Part shown: positions 9,301 to 17,032 of the stretch, piece after piece
Position numbering within the stretch: the first letter of the stretch is position 1
How the letters are laid out: each line of letters begins with the position of its first letter
From: Sphingomonas_L flavalba_A
GTDB taxonomy: Bacteria; Pseudomonadota; Alphaproteobacteria; Sphingomonadales; Sphingomonadaceae
Length of the DNA: 64,000 nt
Assembly (NCBI RefSeq): GCF_047553045.1
Contig: NZ_CP180208.1
Location: forward strand, 2,046,001 to 2,110,000
Reading direction: 5' to 3'
The notes under the pieces: model-generated
Databases searched by the model: none
What the model saw: only the letters and a program-made list of their open reading frames with translations
Told to the model about the DNA's origin: nothing
Translations under genes and position numbers: made by a program

Positions 9301-9511
9301 CCAGAATGATCGGCACCGGCTTCAGGTCGGGGCGGATGACCAGCAAAGCGACCAGAAACGCGTTGGGCAGCCACAATACCGCCAGATGGCTCTGGGTGGT
9401 CGGCAGCAGGCTCAGCAGGCCGCCCGCCATGCCGATGCCGGCGGCTACGACCAGCCCGACGCCGGGCGTGCGGGCCACCGGTTGGGGGTCGGGAGGACGG
9501 GCGGTGCCCAT
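6380..9511 (-). CDS. MASE1-PAS-PAS hybrid histidine kinase with REC and Hpt domains
   Basis: A 1043-residue membrane sensor. Residues 18-290 hold about eight hydrophobic segments resembling a MASE1 sensor. Two PAS domains follow (about 305-425 and 430-555). The kinase core has the H-box FLAMISHEIRTP with His578, the N-box near 690, and G-boxes DQGIGIS and GGTGLGLTI. A receiver domain has Asp863 in VLMDLQMP, and a C-terminal Hpt domain has His992 in REAHALAGG. A full His-Asp-His relay is therefore present in one chain, and its natural output is the response regulator encoded 13 nt upstream. The signal is unknown. The location beside fliS hints at motility control, but that is inference. Confidence 0.9.
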   Translation of the reverse strand: MGTARPPDPQPVARTPGVGLVVAAGIGMAGGLLSLLPTTQSHLAVLWLPNAFLVALLVIRPDLKPVPIILVGCLATALANMARGEMLAPALLMTVANIASVGVNLAVLRRLFPHGPSFARPSYILRIALAALLGGVASALIGAPTIAYYHDEVLLTQFGRWLASDGLAMMLFVPLIVQIADYRAAPPTERPRLFTVVWVTALVLAVAVGVFSIGAGPTLYLLPPAVVVATLVLGPLGAALAVAASAAAALPLTHMGYGPAAFLYDSWPRQLQFLELYCVVLILSSAPVAGSLAQIRRISRDLEASREQFSSLVDNLGEVIFRTDLKGRMTLLNPAWERLTGYGVEASYGRSFLRFVAASDRAAVREGLWPLFAGRAGQCRFELRCRRRDGAIRWCEVTAENERDPDGALLGTAGAIRDITARKVSEMALADSEQRFRTIAEYVTDVILKTDADTVCYYASPSIREALGYRPEDIVGRPLAGLIHPDDTEARRLIRETILRNPGHDATHRMRVRRSDGSWLWMEAKSRLIDIEPGGPRVLSVLRDVERHLRLEQALVAARDAAEATARTRSDFLAMISHEIRTPMTGILGMIGLLRDTRSAAERGRFIEALEGSSRTLMRMLDDVLDVAKLEAGAVRIEAAAFDLRAMVQEVVALFQSSAALRGVSIITRIDGPEPAGVIGDSTRIRQVLGNLVGNAVKFTPEGQIEVRVHPDGCGRWHFAVQDQGIGISKAAMEMIFEPFAQANTAISGRFGGTGLGLTIARRLVEAMGGRLSAESGVGVGSCFRFAIPLPAADRLPATVPPPLPEPLHERPLSLLVAEDNPVNRLLIATLLKRMGHRAVTVDDGHAALTAARQGGYDAVLMDLQMPLMDGIEAALAIRQMPGAHGTVPIIAITADPQVEALDGFAEAGFHAVIGKPIDRMQLAETLAKIASFDTEPPDIDRVALADAATLVGGDGMRRLLQLFLADGAGRAGVLKAAIAAGDRETIRREAHALAGGASAACARRLEAAARRVMRSDSTPADAEALIAALDGAATAVRAVMDE

Positions 9512-9524
9512 GTCCCGCCGCCGG

Positions 9525-10151
9525 TCAGTCCGGCTGGACGTCGAGGGAGCGGTAGAGCAGCACCGCCTGGGTGCGATTGCTGACTTCCAGCTTACGGAAA
9601 ATCGCGGCGAGATGCGACTTCACCGTCGGCTCGGCGATACCCAGATCATAGGCGATCTGCTTGTTCTGCCGCCCGCCGGCAATCGCCCGCAACACGCGCA
9701 GCTGCGCCGCCGACAGGCTGGACAGCTTGTCGAGTACCGGGTCCGGCGTGTCGTCGTCCAGAACGGCGCCCGGAAAGGCCGCCTCGCCGCCGACCAGCTG
9801 GCGCAGCGATTCGATCATGTCGCTCATCGCCGCCGATTTGGGGATGAAGCCTTTCGCACCGTAATGCGCCGCCCGCCGGATCACCGCCGGGTCTTCGCGG
9901 CTCGACACCACCGCCACCGTCGCCTTGGGCAGAACATGGCGGACCAGCATCAGCCCTCCCATCCCGGCGACATCGGGCAACATCAGGTCAAGCAGCACCA
10001 GATCAAATGGTTGCGCCTTCGCCTTGGCCTCCGCCTCACCCAAAGTCCCGACCTGCTCGACAACGGCCGAAGGGTCGACCGCGCGGGTCGCCATGGCCAG
10101 CGCCGCGCCGCACATCGGATGATCGTCTACTATCAGGACCTTATATGCCAA
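9525..10151 (-). CDS. NarL/LuxR-type response regulator
   Basis: A 208-residue protein with an N-terminal receiver (acidic pocket VDDHP, phospho-acceptor Asp55 in VLLDLMLPD, switch Lys in GAKGFIPKS) and a C-terminal LuxR helix-turn-helix (about 145-205, with LRAIAGGRQNKQIAYDLG and VKSHLAAIFRKL). Start is TTG at 10151; no in-frame ATG precedes the receiver. It is followed after 13 nt by the hybrid kinase, so the pair forms a phosphorelay. Likely a DNA-binding activator of unknown targets; the inverted repeat at 10237-10265 is one possible binding site. Confidence 0.9.
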   Translation of the reverse strand: MAYKVLIVDDHPMCGAALAMATRAVDPSAVVEQVGTLGEAEAKAKAQPFDLVLLDLMLPDVAGMGGLMLVRHVLPKATVAVVSSREDPAVIRRAAHYGAKGFIPKSAAMSDMIESLRQLVGGEAAFPGAVLDDDTPDPVLDKLSSLSAAQLRVLRAIAGGRQNKQIAYDLGIAEPTVKSHLAAIFRKLEVSNRTQAVLLYRSLDVQPD

Positions 10152-10236
10152 GCTCGTCTCATTTCCCGGTCAGCAGGAACACTCCCGTTACACGGGGGTC
10201 GCATGTGAAGCGTCGCGCGACGAATACGTCAAGCCC

Positions 10237-10265
10237 CTGTTCCACGGTATCCTTTTACGGAACAG
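10237..10265. promoter_or_regulatory. Inverted repeat between fliS and the response regulator gene
   Basis: Perfect 7-bp arms CTGTTCC and GGAACAG are separated by 15 bp, about 90-110 bp upstream of the response regulator start. A second palindrome, CGTCGCGCGACG, lies at about 10211-10222. There is no T-run, so it is not a standard terminator. It may be an operator for the adjacent LuxR-type regulator or an RNA hairpin at the end of the fliD-fliS transcript. Confidence 0.4.
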
Positions 10266-10275
10266 TCCGCGCGGC

Positions 10276-10671
10276 TCACCGCGCGCCGATTGTCCGCCAG
10301 CTGTCGGCGATCTCGGCAACATTGGCCGCGACCCGGCGCAACTGCTCCGCGTCAAGGGCAAGGCTCGCCTCCATCACCGTCTCACGGGCGCCGCGATAAA
10401 AGCGGGACAGGGTTTCCGCAACCGCGCCACCGCGCTCGAAATCCAGCCCGGATTCCAGCGCGAACAACAACGCCAGCGCCTTGGTCAGGTTGGCGCTTTT
10501 CGCCGGGTGGTCGCGCTGCTCGGTCGCCAGCGCGCCCAGCCGCAGGCTGCGCAGCAGGTCGTCGAACAGCAGGCAGATCAGCCCGTGCGGCGACGCGCCG
10601 TTGATCCGGCTGTTGATATCGACCTGACGATAGGTTTCGCCGGGGTCGGCGAGCAGGCGTGTCGCGTACAT
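10276..10671 (-). CDS. fliS: Flagellin export chaperone FliS
   Basis: Cytosolic chaperone that binds the C-terminus of flagellin and prevents early polymerisation. The 131 residues begin MYATRLLADPGETYRQVDI, the typical FliS opening with YR and the later SPHGLICLLFDDLLRSL helix. The remainder is helical, with a conserved-looking hydrophobic pattern. It starts 2 nt after the fliD stop, so the pair is translationally coupled, as in many flagellar systems. It is the last flagellar gene of the long minus-strand operon. Confidence 0.92.
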   Translation of the reverse strand: MYATRLLADPGETYRQVDINSRINGASPHGLICLLFDDLLRSLRLGALATEQRDHPAKSANLTKALALLFALESGLDFERGGAVAETLSRFYRGARETVMEASLALDAEQLRRVAANVAEIADSWRTIGAR

Positions 10672-10672
10672 C

Positions 10673-12340
10673 TCAGTTGCCGTTCGCGTTGGTCCAGATC
10701 TTCACCTGTTGCTCAAGGAAGCTCTGGGTCGCCTTGTAGGCGGCAACGCGCGCGTCCATCGACGCGAACTGGCGTGTCATCTGTTCGCGGGCCTTGTCCT
10801 GCCGGGTCTGCAAGTCTTCCTGCCGGTCGGCCAGCGCCGCGCGCTGGCGGGAATAACGGTCGGTGCTGGCGCCCAGCCCGTCGGTCTTGCTGGTGATCTG
10901 CGCCGCCAGTTGCTCCATCAGCGCGCCAAGGCCCAGGTCTATCGACACCGTCGTCGCGGTCACGTTGCCGGACACTTTCAGCACCAGCCCGGCCGCGGCC
11001 GAATCCGCCGCCGCATAGAGCAGGTCGCCGATCGCAGTCGCCGGTTTGCCGGCGATCATGCCGGACGCCGGCTGGCCGCCCGACGCCGCGACCACGTCGG
11101 TCACCGCATAGGTGCCAAGCGCCGTCTTGCCCGGCGCCGAGGTGACGGACAGCAGCGGGCTGGCGCTGGTTTGTGACGGATTGAACATCGCCTCCACCAC
11201 GTCCGGCCAGTTCGCCAGCGCCTTGCCCAGCGCCGCGCTGTCAACGCTCAGCGTCCCGTCGCGGTTGGTCTTTACGCCGATCTCGGCCAGCGTCTTGGGC
11301 GCGCCCGCAGGTACGTTGGCAAGCAGCTGGGTGGAGGTCAGCGTCGCCAGCCGCTGCGCCATCGCCCGCACCGCCGGGTCGCCGTTCAGCATCCCGGTCT
11401 TCGGGTCGGTGTCGGTCTTCAGCAGGCTCTTCAGCTCGTTATAGGCATTGGCGAAATCGTTGACCGCCTGGCCGATCGCGTCGGTCGGGCGCTTGGCGGT
11501 CAGCGACACCGCCGTCCCCACCGCCGCCTTCAACAGGTTGAGCTGCACGCCGGGGATGAGATCGTCGATGCTGTTGCTCGCACGCTGGGCGACGATGCCG
11601 TCGACCGCGACGATGCTGTCGACCGCCTTGCGGCCCAGCGTCATGCCCGCCGCGCCAGGGTTATACGCCAGCGCCGCCAGCCCCTCGTCCCCCGGCGTCT
11701 CGGTGACATCGACGGTGAACGCCATCGCCGCTCCCGTCGGCCCCTTCAGCGACAACGACGCGCCGCCCTCGCCGGCAACAATCGTCGCGGTCACGCCAAT
11801 GTTGGCGGCGTTGATCGCCTGGGCGATGCCGGCCAGGCTGCTGTTGTCGCCGCCGATCGCGATGGTCACCGGCGCCCGGTTCGGGTCCGCGGCAAAACCG
11901 GTCATCGCGGTATCCGCCCAGCTGGCGGTGCCAAAGGTAAAGGTCAGCGACCCGGTGCCAACCGGCGCGGTGCGCCCGGCGGCAACCGGGGCGGAGGTCA
12001 GCAACTGCCCGGCGGCAAGCTGACGCACCTCGACCTCGGCGGCAAAGTTGCCGAGATGGGCGCCGGTCAGCGCGGAACTGGTGACGATACCGGTGTCGGA
12101 ACTGACCGGCTGGGTCATCAGCGTACCGCTGGCGAGCAGGCTGTTCAGCGATGTCGAGAAGCTGCTGATCCCGCTTTTCAGGGCGCTCACGGCGGAAATC
12201 CGGGCGGTCAGCGCACTGTCCTGATCGGCCAGCGCCTTGGTCTTGCTGTCGAACTGGGCGGCAATCAGGTCCGACACCAGCTTGGCGGTGTCGATGCCGG
12301 CGCCAACGCCCAGCGCGGAGGTGATCGAAGTGGTGGTCAT
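10673..12340 (-). CDS. fliD: Flagellar filament cap protein FliD
   Basis: Forms the pentameric or hexameric cap that folds flagellin at the filament tip. The 555 residues start MTTTSITSALGVGAGIDTAKLVSDLI, the standard FliD N-terminal region. A long variable middle follows, and then a C-terminal coiled region (LQTRQDKAREQMTRQFASMDARVAAYKATQ) ending in a helix that packs with the N-terminus. The secreted protein has no signal peptide, as expected for type III export. It lies 48 nt downstream of flhB, the longest gap in this operon, so an internal promoter is possible although I see no sigma-54 match there. Confidence 0.93.
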   Translation of the reverse strand: MTTTSITSALGVGAGIDTAKLVSDLIAAQFDSKTKALADQDSALTARISAVSALKSGISSFSTSLNSLLASGTLMTQPVSSDTGIVTSSALTGAHLGNFAAEVEVRQLAAGQLLTSAPVAAGRTAPVGTGSLTFTFGTASWADTAMTGFAADPNRAPVTIAIGGDNSSLAGIAQAINAANIGVTATIVAGEGGASLSLKGPTGAAMAFTVDVTETPGDEGLAALAYNPGAAGMTLGRKAVDSIVAVDGIVAQRASNSIDDLIPGVQLNLLKAAVGTAVSLTAKRPTDAIGQAVNDFANAYNELKSLLKTDTDPKTGMLNGDPAVRAMAQRLATLTSTQLLANVPAGAPKTLAEIGVKTNRDGTLSVDSAALGKALANWPDVVEAMFNPSQTSASPLLSVTSAPGKTALGTYAVTDVVAASGGQPASGMIAGKPATAIGDLLYAAADSAAAGLVLKVSGNVTATTVSIDLGLGALMEQLAAQITSKTDGLGASTDRYSRQRAALADRQEDLQTRQDKAREQMTRQFASMDARVAAYKATQSFLEQQVKIWTNANGN

Positions 12341-12388
12341 GCTTCTCGCCCTGTTCTCCCACGCAATTCGGCCGCGCGGCGCGAATCT

Positions 12389-13522
12389 TTAGGAATTTTG
12401 CTGAAGCACGCCGTTTTCGTCGAAGCGGGCGGTGTCCGGCACCAGCACGCTCGGCGGCATCCCTCCGGCCCGCTGGTTCAGGCCGAAGACGAAAGCAAGG
12501 ACGGTGGCGATCGCGACATACAGGTCGTCGCGGATCTGCTGCCCCTCGCGGCTGGTATAATAGACAGCACGCGCCAGCGCCGGATATTCCAGCACCGGCT
12601 TGCCCATCTCCGCCGCCAGTTCGCGGATGGCGAAGGCGGTTGCGCCGCGCCCCTTGGCAACGACCACCGGCACCTCGTCGCGCCCGCGCTCATAGCGCAG
12701 AGCGACCGCAAAATGGGTCGGGTTGGTCAGCACGACATGCGCGCCCTCCACCGCCTTGCGCGCGCCGCCCTTCAACAGCTCGTGCTGCCGTCGGCGCAGC
12801 GCCGCCTTCATTTCGGGGGAGCCTTCGGCCTCCTTGTGCTCGTCGCGGATTTCCTTCTTGCTCATCTTCAGCTTGGTGAACAGGCGGATCATCTGGATCG
12901 GCACGTCGACGCCGGCGATCAGCATCAAACCACCCGCCATGGTCAGCAGCACGACGACCAGCATGTTCCCCAATGCCGCGACCGAACCGTCGACATTGCC
13001 GGCGACCAGCCCCAGCGCATCGTTGCGTACCGACCACAGCAGCCAGGCGCCGATCGCGCCAAGCAGCAGCACCTTCAGCAGCGATTTGCCCAGTTCGATC
13101 AGCCCCTGCATGCCGAACATGCGTTTCAACCCGTTGCCCGGGTTGATCCGCGATCCCTTGAACGCCAGCAGCGACGCGTTGAACCGCGCCGCGCCCAGCC
13201 CCGCCTGGCTCAGCACCGCGGCCGCCATCGTCAGCCCGAACAGCGCGGCCAGCGACGGCGCCAGTTTCAACCCCGTCGCCAGCAGCGGGCGCAAGGGCTG
13301 GAAATCGTCGATGTCGCCGCGCCCGAAGCGCAGGCTCTCGACCATCACCGCCTTCAGCGCGGCGATCAGCGACGGCCCGGCCAGCGCCAGCCAGGCACAG
13401 CCGATCAGCACGACGGCGGCGGTCGCGAACTCCTTGGAACGCAGCACCTCGCCCTTTTCGAGGGCATCCTTGCGCCGCTTCGGTGTCGGTGCTTCCGTCT
13501 TTTCGCCGAAATCCTCCGCCAT
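12389..13522 (-). CDS. flhB: Flagellar type III export switch protein FlhB
   Basis: Inner-membrane component that changes export specificity from rod/hook to filament substrates. The 377 residues have an N-terminal cytosolic start (EDFGEKTEAPTPKRRKDALEKG), four membrane helices, and a cytosolic domain with the autocleavage motif NPTH near residue 265 (cleavage between Asn and Pro). The start codon shares one base with the fliR stop (TGATG). The C-terminal tail after the autocleaved domain is short. Confidence 0.96.
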   Translation of the reverse strand: MAEDFGEKTEAPTPKRRKDALEKGEVLRSKEFATAAVVLIGCAWLALAGPSLIAALKAVMVESLRFGRGDIDDFQPLRPLLATGLKLAPSLAALFGLTMAAAVLSQAGLGAARFNASLLAFKGSRINPGNGLKRMFGMQGLIELGKSLLKVLLLGAIGAWLLWSVRNDALGLVAGNVDGSVAALGNMLVVVLLTMAGGLMLIAGVDVPIQMIRLFTKLKMSKKEIRDEHKEAEGSPEMKAALRRRQHELLKGGARKAVEGAHVVLTNPTHFAVALRYERGRDEVPVVVAKGRGATAFAIRELAAEMGKPVLEYPALARAVYYTSREGQQIRDDLYVAIATVLAFVFGLNQRAGGMPPSVLVPDTARFDENGVLQQNS

Positions 13523-14298
13523 CAGCCCAGCACCAGCGTTTGCGCGGCCTGCAACCCTTCGCGGACAATGGTGCCCATGTAATCGCCGATAACCGGGAAG
13601 GCGATCGCCAGCGCGACGATGCCGATGACCAGGCTGGCCGGCAGGCCGATCGCGAAGAGGTTCAGCGCGGGGGCGGACCGGGACAGCATCCCGACGATCA
13701 GGTTAAGACACAGCAGGATGAAACCGACCGGCAGCGCCAGCAGCAGCCCGGCGGTAAAGGCGTAACCGCCGAACAGCGCGATGCCCTGCAACCGCCCCGC
13801 CTCCAGCCAGGCGCCGCCCGGCGGCAACACGCCATAGCTGCGCACCAGCAGGTCGACGAGGACGAGGTGCCCATCGGCGGCGAGGAACAGCAGGGTCAGT
13901 ACGATCGCCATGAACTGGCCAAGCGCCGGGGTCGCCTGCCCGTTCTGGGGGTCGACGGCGCTGGCGAAACCGATGCCCATCGTCGTGCCGATCGCCTCGC
14001 TGGCGATCAGCGGCCCGGCAAAGGCGATCTGGATGATAAAGCCCAGCGCCAGGCCGATCAGCGCCTCCTGCGCCACCGCGAGGATGGTCGCGAGCGCGAA
14101 CACCTCCCCCGGCGGCGTCAGTTGAACATTGTTGACCACCAGCACGCCGATCCCGGCAGCGAGCAGGATGCGGACCTGCACCGGCACCGCGACCGCGCCG
14201 AACACCGGCGCCGCGACGAATGCCGCGCCGATCCGTACCATGACGAACAGCAGCGCCCACAGGCCCGGTTCGACCGAAGGCAGGCCGAGGCCAAGCAT
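13522..14298 (-). CDS. fliR: Flagellar export gate protein FliR
   Basis: Polytopic inner-membrane protein of the export gate, partnering FliP, FliQ and FlhB. The frame is open further upstream, but the ATG at 14298 gives MLGLGLPSVEPGLWALLFVMVRIGAAF, a normal FliR N-terminus and a 258-residue protein, the usual family length. It begins 3 nt after the fliQ stop. About six hydrophobic segments follow. The sequence upstream of this start overlaps fliQ and does not look like protein. Confidence 0.93.
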   Translation of the reverse strand: MLGLGLPSVEPGLWALLFVMVRIGAAFVAAPVFGAVAVPVQVRILLAAGIGVLVVNNVQLTPPGEVFALATILAVAQEALIGLALGFIIQIAFAGPLIASEAIGTTMGIGFASAVDPQNGQATPALGQFMAIVLTLLFLAADGHLVLVDLLVRSYGVLPPGGAWLEAGRLQGIALFGGYAFTAGLLLALPVGFILLCLNLIVGMLSRSAPALNLFAIGLPASLVIGIVALAIAFPVIGDYMGTIVREGLQAAQTLVLG

Positions 14299-14300
14299 CG

Positions 14301-14570
14301 CTAGCGCACAAGATCCGGTATGCGGTCGAAGATCGACACGGTGAAATCGGTCAGCAGCCCGATGATCATCCCGCCGAAAATGACGAGCGAGAAAGCGACG
14401 ACCGCCAGCTTCGGCACGAAGCTCAGCGTCTGCTCGTTGATCGACGTCGCCGCCTGCACCATGCCGAGCAGCAGGCCGGCGAGCAGCGCCGGGATCAGCA
14501 CCGGCGCCGTCGCCAGTGCCAGCACCCACAGCGCTTCGCGCGCCACGGTCAGGAAATAGCTCGCGTCCAT
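14301..14570 (-). CDS. fliQ: Flagellar export gate protein FliQ
   Basis: An 89-residue two-helix membrane protein of the export gate. It opens MDASYFLTVAREALWVLAL and has the family-typical ATSINEQTLSFVPKLAVV stretch between the helices. It lies 7 nt downstream of the fliP stop and 3 nt upstream of fliR, giving the usual P-Q-R order. Confidence 0.95.
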   Translation of the reverse strand: MDASYFLTVAREALWVLALATAPVLIPALLAGLLLGMVQAATSINEQTLSFVPKLAVVAFSLVIFGGMIIGLLTDFTVSIFDRIPDLVR

Positions 14571-14577
14571 CGCCGGG

Positions 14578-15522
14578 CTAACTTACGAAACTGCCGGCGA
14601 GCGATCCCATCGTCAGCGCCCAGCCGTCGACAAGAACGAACAGCAGCAGCTTGAACGGCAAGGATATGATCGTCGGCGACAACATCATCATGCCCAGCGC
14701 CATCAGGATCGACGCGACCGCCAGGTCGATGACCAGGAACGGCAGGAAAATGAGGAAGCCGATCTGAAACGCCGTCTTCAACTCTGACGTGACGAACGCC
14801 GGCAGCAGCACGGAAAACGGCACGTCCTGCGGCTTGGCGAACGGTCCGACCTTGGCGATGTTGGCAAACATCGTCACGTCCTTGACCCGCGTCTGCTTCA
14901 GCATGAAGCCGTGCAGCACGTCGCCGCTGCGCTCAATCATCTCGGTCGCGCCGATCCGGTCGGCGGCGTAGGGTTCGATCGCTGCCTTGTTCACCTGGCT
15001 CAGCGTCGGCGCCATCACGAACAGGGTCAGGAACAGCGCCAGCCCGGCCAGCACCTGGTTCGGCGGCGTCTGCTGCAGGCCAAGCGCCTGACGCAGGATC
15101 GACAGGACAATGATGATCCGGGTGAAACTGGTCATCATCAGCAGCAGCGACGGCAACACCGTCAGCAGCGACATCAGGATCAGGATCTGCAGCGACAGCG
15201 CCATCGGCGCTTCCTTGCCGCCCAATTGCCCCATCGCCCGATCAAGCGCGTCCGCCACCCCCGGCGCCGCCGGCGCGACCGGCGCCACCGGCGCCGCCTG
15301 GGCAAAGGCCGGCCCCGCGATCACCAGCGCCGCCAGCATCAGAACCAGCACCACGCCCCACCGCAGCCAGGCTCCCCCCGAAGCCCTCAACCCGTCCATC
15401 CCGAGCGAAGTCGAGGGACGCACCGCGCCCACCCCGCTCCCCCGTACAGGGGCGGAACGGACGGAGCCGGGAAGGCTGGCAAAAGCAGGCACCTCACCGG
15501 GCACCATTATTCTGTGTGACAT
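14578..15522 (-). CDS. fliP: Flagellar export gate protein FliP with unusual 5' extension
   Basis: Export-gate protein that assembles with FliQ and FliR in the MS ring. The conserved part begins near residue 90 (PMALSLQILILMSLLTVLP) and includes MTSFTRIIIVLSILRQALG and FQIGFLIFLPFLVIDL, so identity is certain. A signal peptide ending in GPAFAQA lies at about residues 53-76. The first 40-50 codons are odd: they contain the sphingomonad-type repeat at 15393-15420, which gives STSLGMDGL when translated. The in-frame ATG at 15399, just inside the repeat, or a non-ATG start near it, would give a normal pre-FliP. The ATG at 15522 has GAGG only two bases upstream, which is poorly spaced. The true start is undecided. 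Confidence 0.95.
   Translation of the reverse strand: MSHRIMVPGEVPAFASLPGSVRSAPVRGSGVGAVRPSTSLGMDGLRASGGAWLRWGVVLVLMLAALVIAGPAFAQAAPVAPVAPAAPGVADALDRAMGQLGGKEAPMALSLQILILMSLLTVLPSLLLMMTSFTRIIIVLSILRQALGLQQTPPNQVLAGLALFLTLFVMAPTLSQVNKAAIEPYAADRIGATEMIERSGDVLHGFMLKQTRVKDVTMFANIAKVGPFAKPQDVPFSVLLPAFVTSELKTAFQIGFLIFLPFLVIDLAVASILMALGMMMLSPTIISLPFKLLLFVLVDGWALTMGSLAGSFVS
15393..15420. repeat. Sphingomonad-type short palindromic repeat inside the fliP 5' end
   Basis: The 28-bp stretch begins CGTCC and ends GGACG, with partly complementary inner arms CCCGAG and TCGAGG around GCGAAG, so it can fold into a hairpin. I recall the core CTTCGCTCGGGATGGAC as a frequent intergenic repeat in Sphingomonas-like genomes; that is memory, not a search. 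No second copy was seen in the window. Confidence 0.55.
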
Positions 15523-15526
15523 CGCC

Positions 15527-15778
15527 TCACTCGGCCTTGTCGATCAGGGTCACGCCACCGCGCCCGACGGCGACCAGCAGCTTGCGCCCCTCGAACTCGA
15601 TCACCGCCAGGCGCAGGCCCGGCGACACCATCATCGTTTCCCTGACCGCCATCATCCGGTCGCCGCTCGCGCCCGGCAGCCGGGTCTCCAGCTTGCGCCA
15701 GACCCACAGGCAGCCGAACAGCAGCCCGCAGACCAGCGGCAGCAGCAGCGCCAGTTTCAGCAGATAGGTCCAGATCAC
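15527..15778 (-). CDS. fliO: FliO-like flagellar export accessory protein
   Basis: An 83-residue protein with one N-terminal membrane helix (TYLLKLALLLPLVCGLLFGCLWVW). A short cytosolic domain follows containing MMVSPGLRLAVIEFEGRKLLVAVG, the pattern of FliO, which helps FliP assemble. Start is GTG at 15778 overlapping the fliN stop (GTGA). Position between fliN and fliP is the standard one. Short FliO proteins diverge strongly, so the call leans on position as well as sequence. Confidence 0.8.
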   Translation of the reverse strand: MIWTYLLKLALLLPLVCGLLFGCLWVWRKLETRLPGASGDRMMAVRETMMVSPGLRLAVIEFEGRKLLVAVGRGGVTLIDKAE

Positions 15779-16074
15779 GGCTGGATCGTCGCCGCCTGCG
15801 GATCGGCCAGCTCGGTGATGCGAATGCCGAACCGGTCGCCAACCGTCACCACCTCGCCCCGGCCGATCAGCGTGCCGTTGACTAGCACGTCAAGCAGCTC
15901 GTTGGCGTGGCGGTCCAGCTCGACAACGCTCGACTCGCCGATCGCCAGCAATTCGCGCAGCTTCAGGTTGGTTGCCCCGACCTCCACCGACAGGCGAACG
16001 TCGACGTCCTGCAGCAGGCGGAAATTGGCCGCAACCCCGGTATCGACCGGGAAAGCACCGCTCATGTCACTCAT
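15775..16074 (-). CDS. fliN: Flagellar motor switch protein FliN
   Basis: C-ring protein of the rotor and switch. The 99 residues consist almost entirely of a SpoA domain: LLQDVDVRLSVEVGATNLKLRELLAIGE, then ELDRHANELLDVLVNGTLIGRGEVV and FGIRITEL. The ATG at 16074 overlaps the fliM stop by four bases (ATGA). Confidence 0.95.
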   Translation of the reverse strand: MSDMSGAFPVDTGVAANFRLLQDVDVRLSVEVGATNLKLRELLAIGESSVVELDRHANELLDVLVNGTLIGRGEVVTVGDRFGIRITELADPQAATIQP

Positions 16075-17003
16075 GCTATGTCCTCATCTGGCAAGGTTTC
16101 GATCCGCGCGATGCGCAGCGCGGCGCGGCCGTTGGCGGCGCCGACGGAACCGCGCGCAAAGCGGTTTTCGGCAACGAACAGCGGAATTTCAGGCCCGAAG
16201 CTGATCGGGATGATGTCGCCGGGCTTCAGCGCAACCAGCCGCGACAGCTGGATCACCGGCTCGGCCAGCACCGACCGCACCGGCAGCTTCACTTCCATCA
16301 CCGCGCGGGTCAGGCCGGAAAACCACGCCGGGTCGCCGCCGCGCTTGCCCTTGACCCTGGCGCCAAGCGCCCCGGCCACCGGCTTCAGCGCCGCGGCGGA
16401 ATACAGGATGTCGATCGCCGCCGACCGGCTGTCGGACAGCGCGATGGCGAAGCGGGTGACGACAACCCGGTCCTCGCCCTCGATATCGGGGATCATCGCC
16501 GGGTTGGTCTCGAACCGCTCGAAAGCGAAGGCGATCTGGGCGACTTCGCCCCAGGTCGCGGCCAGCCGTTCGGCGATACCCTTGCCGATCCGGCGGATGA
16601 TCGCCTCGGCGCTCGCCGGCAATTCGGCGGGCAGCGGCGCCGGCACCTGCCCGGTGCCGCCGTAGAACAGGTCGAGCAGCTCGAACACCATCGGCCCGTC
16701 GATGACGGCTACCGCATGGCCGGCGAGCGGCGGCATGCTGATCAGGGCATAGGCGACCGGCGCATCGCCGCGCGCGTCGAGATAGGCATCGAAACGGACG
16801 ACGCTCAGCGGCTCGGCGGCGATCCGCACCGGCCGGCGCAGCATCGGCTCCAGCAGGTGGCGCAGCGAACGGGCAAAATGCCCGCCAAGCGTCTGCAGCG
16901 CATGCAGGTCGCCCAGCGCATTACGCGGCCCGGCGCCGCCAAGCACCGCGGCGTGGCGCGGCGTCTTGGCGTCATCGCCGGGCGCAATCTCTTCCTTCAG
17001 CAT
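16071..17003 (-). CDS. fliM: Flagellar motor switch protein FliM
   Basis: Middle layer of the C ring; in relatives it binds CheY-P through a short N-terminal motif and FliG through its middle domain. The 310-residue protein contains the FliM core (LHALQTLGGHFARSLRHLL, VAYALISMPPLAGHAVAVIDGPMVFELLDLFYGG) and a C-terminal SpoA domain (KLPVRSVLAEPVIQLSRLVALKPGDIIPI). A clear N-terminal LSQxEIDALL-type CheY-binding motif is not obvious; the first residues read MLKEEIAPGDDAKTPR. Overlaps fliN and follows fliL by 29 nt. Confidence 0.92.
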   Translation of the reverse strand: MLKEEIAPGDDAKTPRHAAVLGGAGPRNALGDLHALQTLGGHFARSLRHLLEPMLRRPVRIAAEPLSVVRFDAYLDARGDAPVAYALISMPPLAGHAVAVIDGPMVFELLDLFYGGTGQVPAPLPAELPASAEAIIRRIGKGIAERLAATWGEVAQIAFAFERFETNPAMIPDIEGEDRVVVTRFAIALSDSRSAAIDILYSAAALKPVAGALGARVKGKRGGDPAWFSGLTRAVMEVKLPVRSVLAEPVIQLSRLVALKPGDIIPISFGPEIPLFVAENRFARGSVGAANGRAALRIARIETLPDEDIA

Positions 17004-17032
17004 TGGCTATCGTTCGCCCCCACTCGTTATGG

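Noticed and set aside
6191..9583. Very long open frame on the plus strand (about 1130 codons) opposite the hybrid kinase
   Set aside because: Composition is rich in Arg, His and Gln, with no domains; it is a by-product of GC-rich third positions in the kinase gene.
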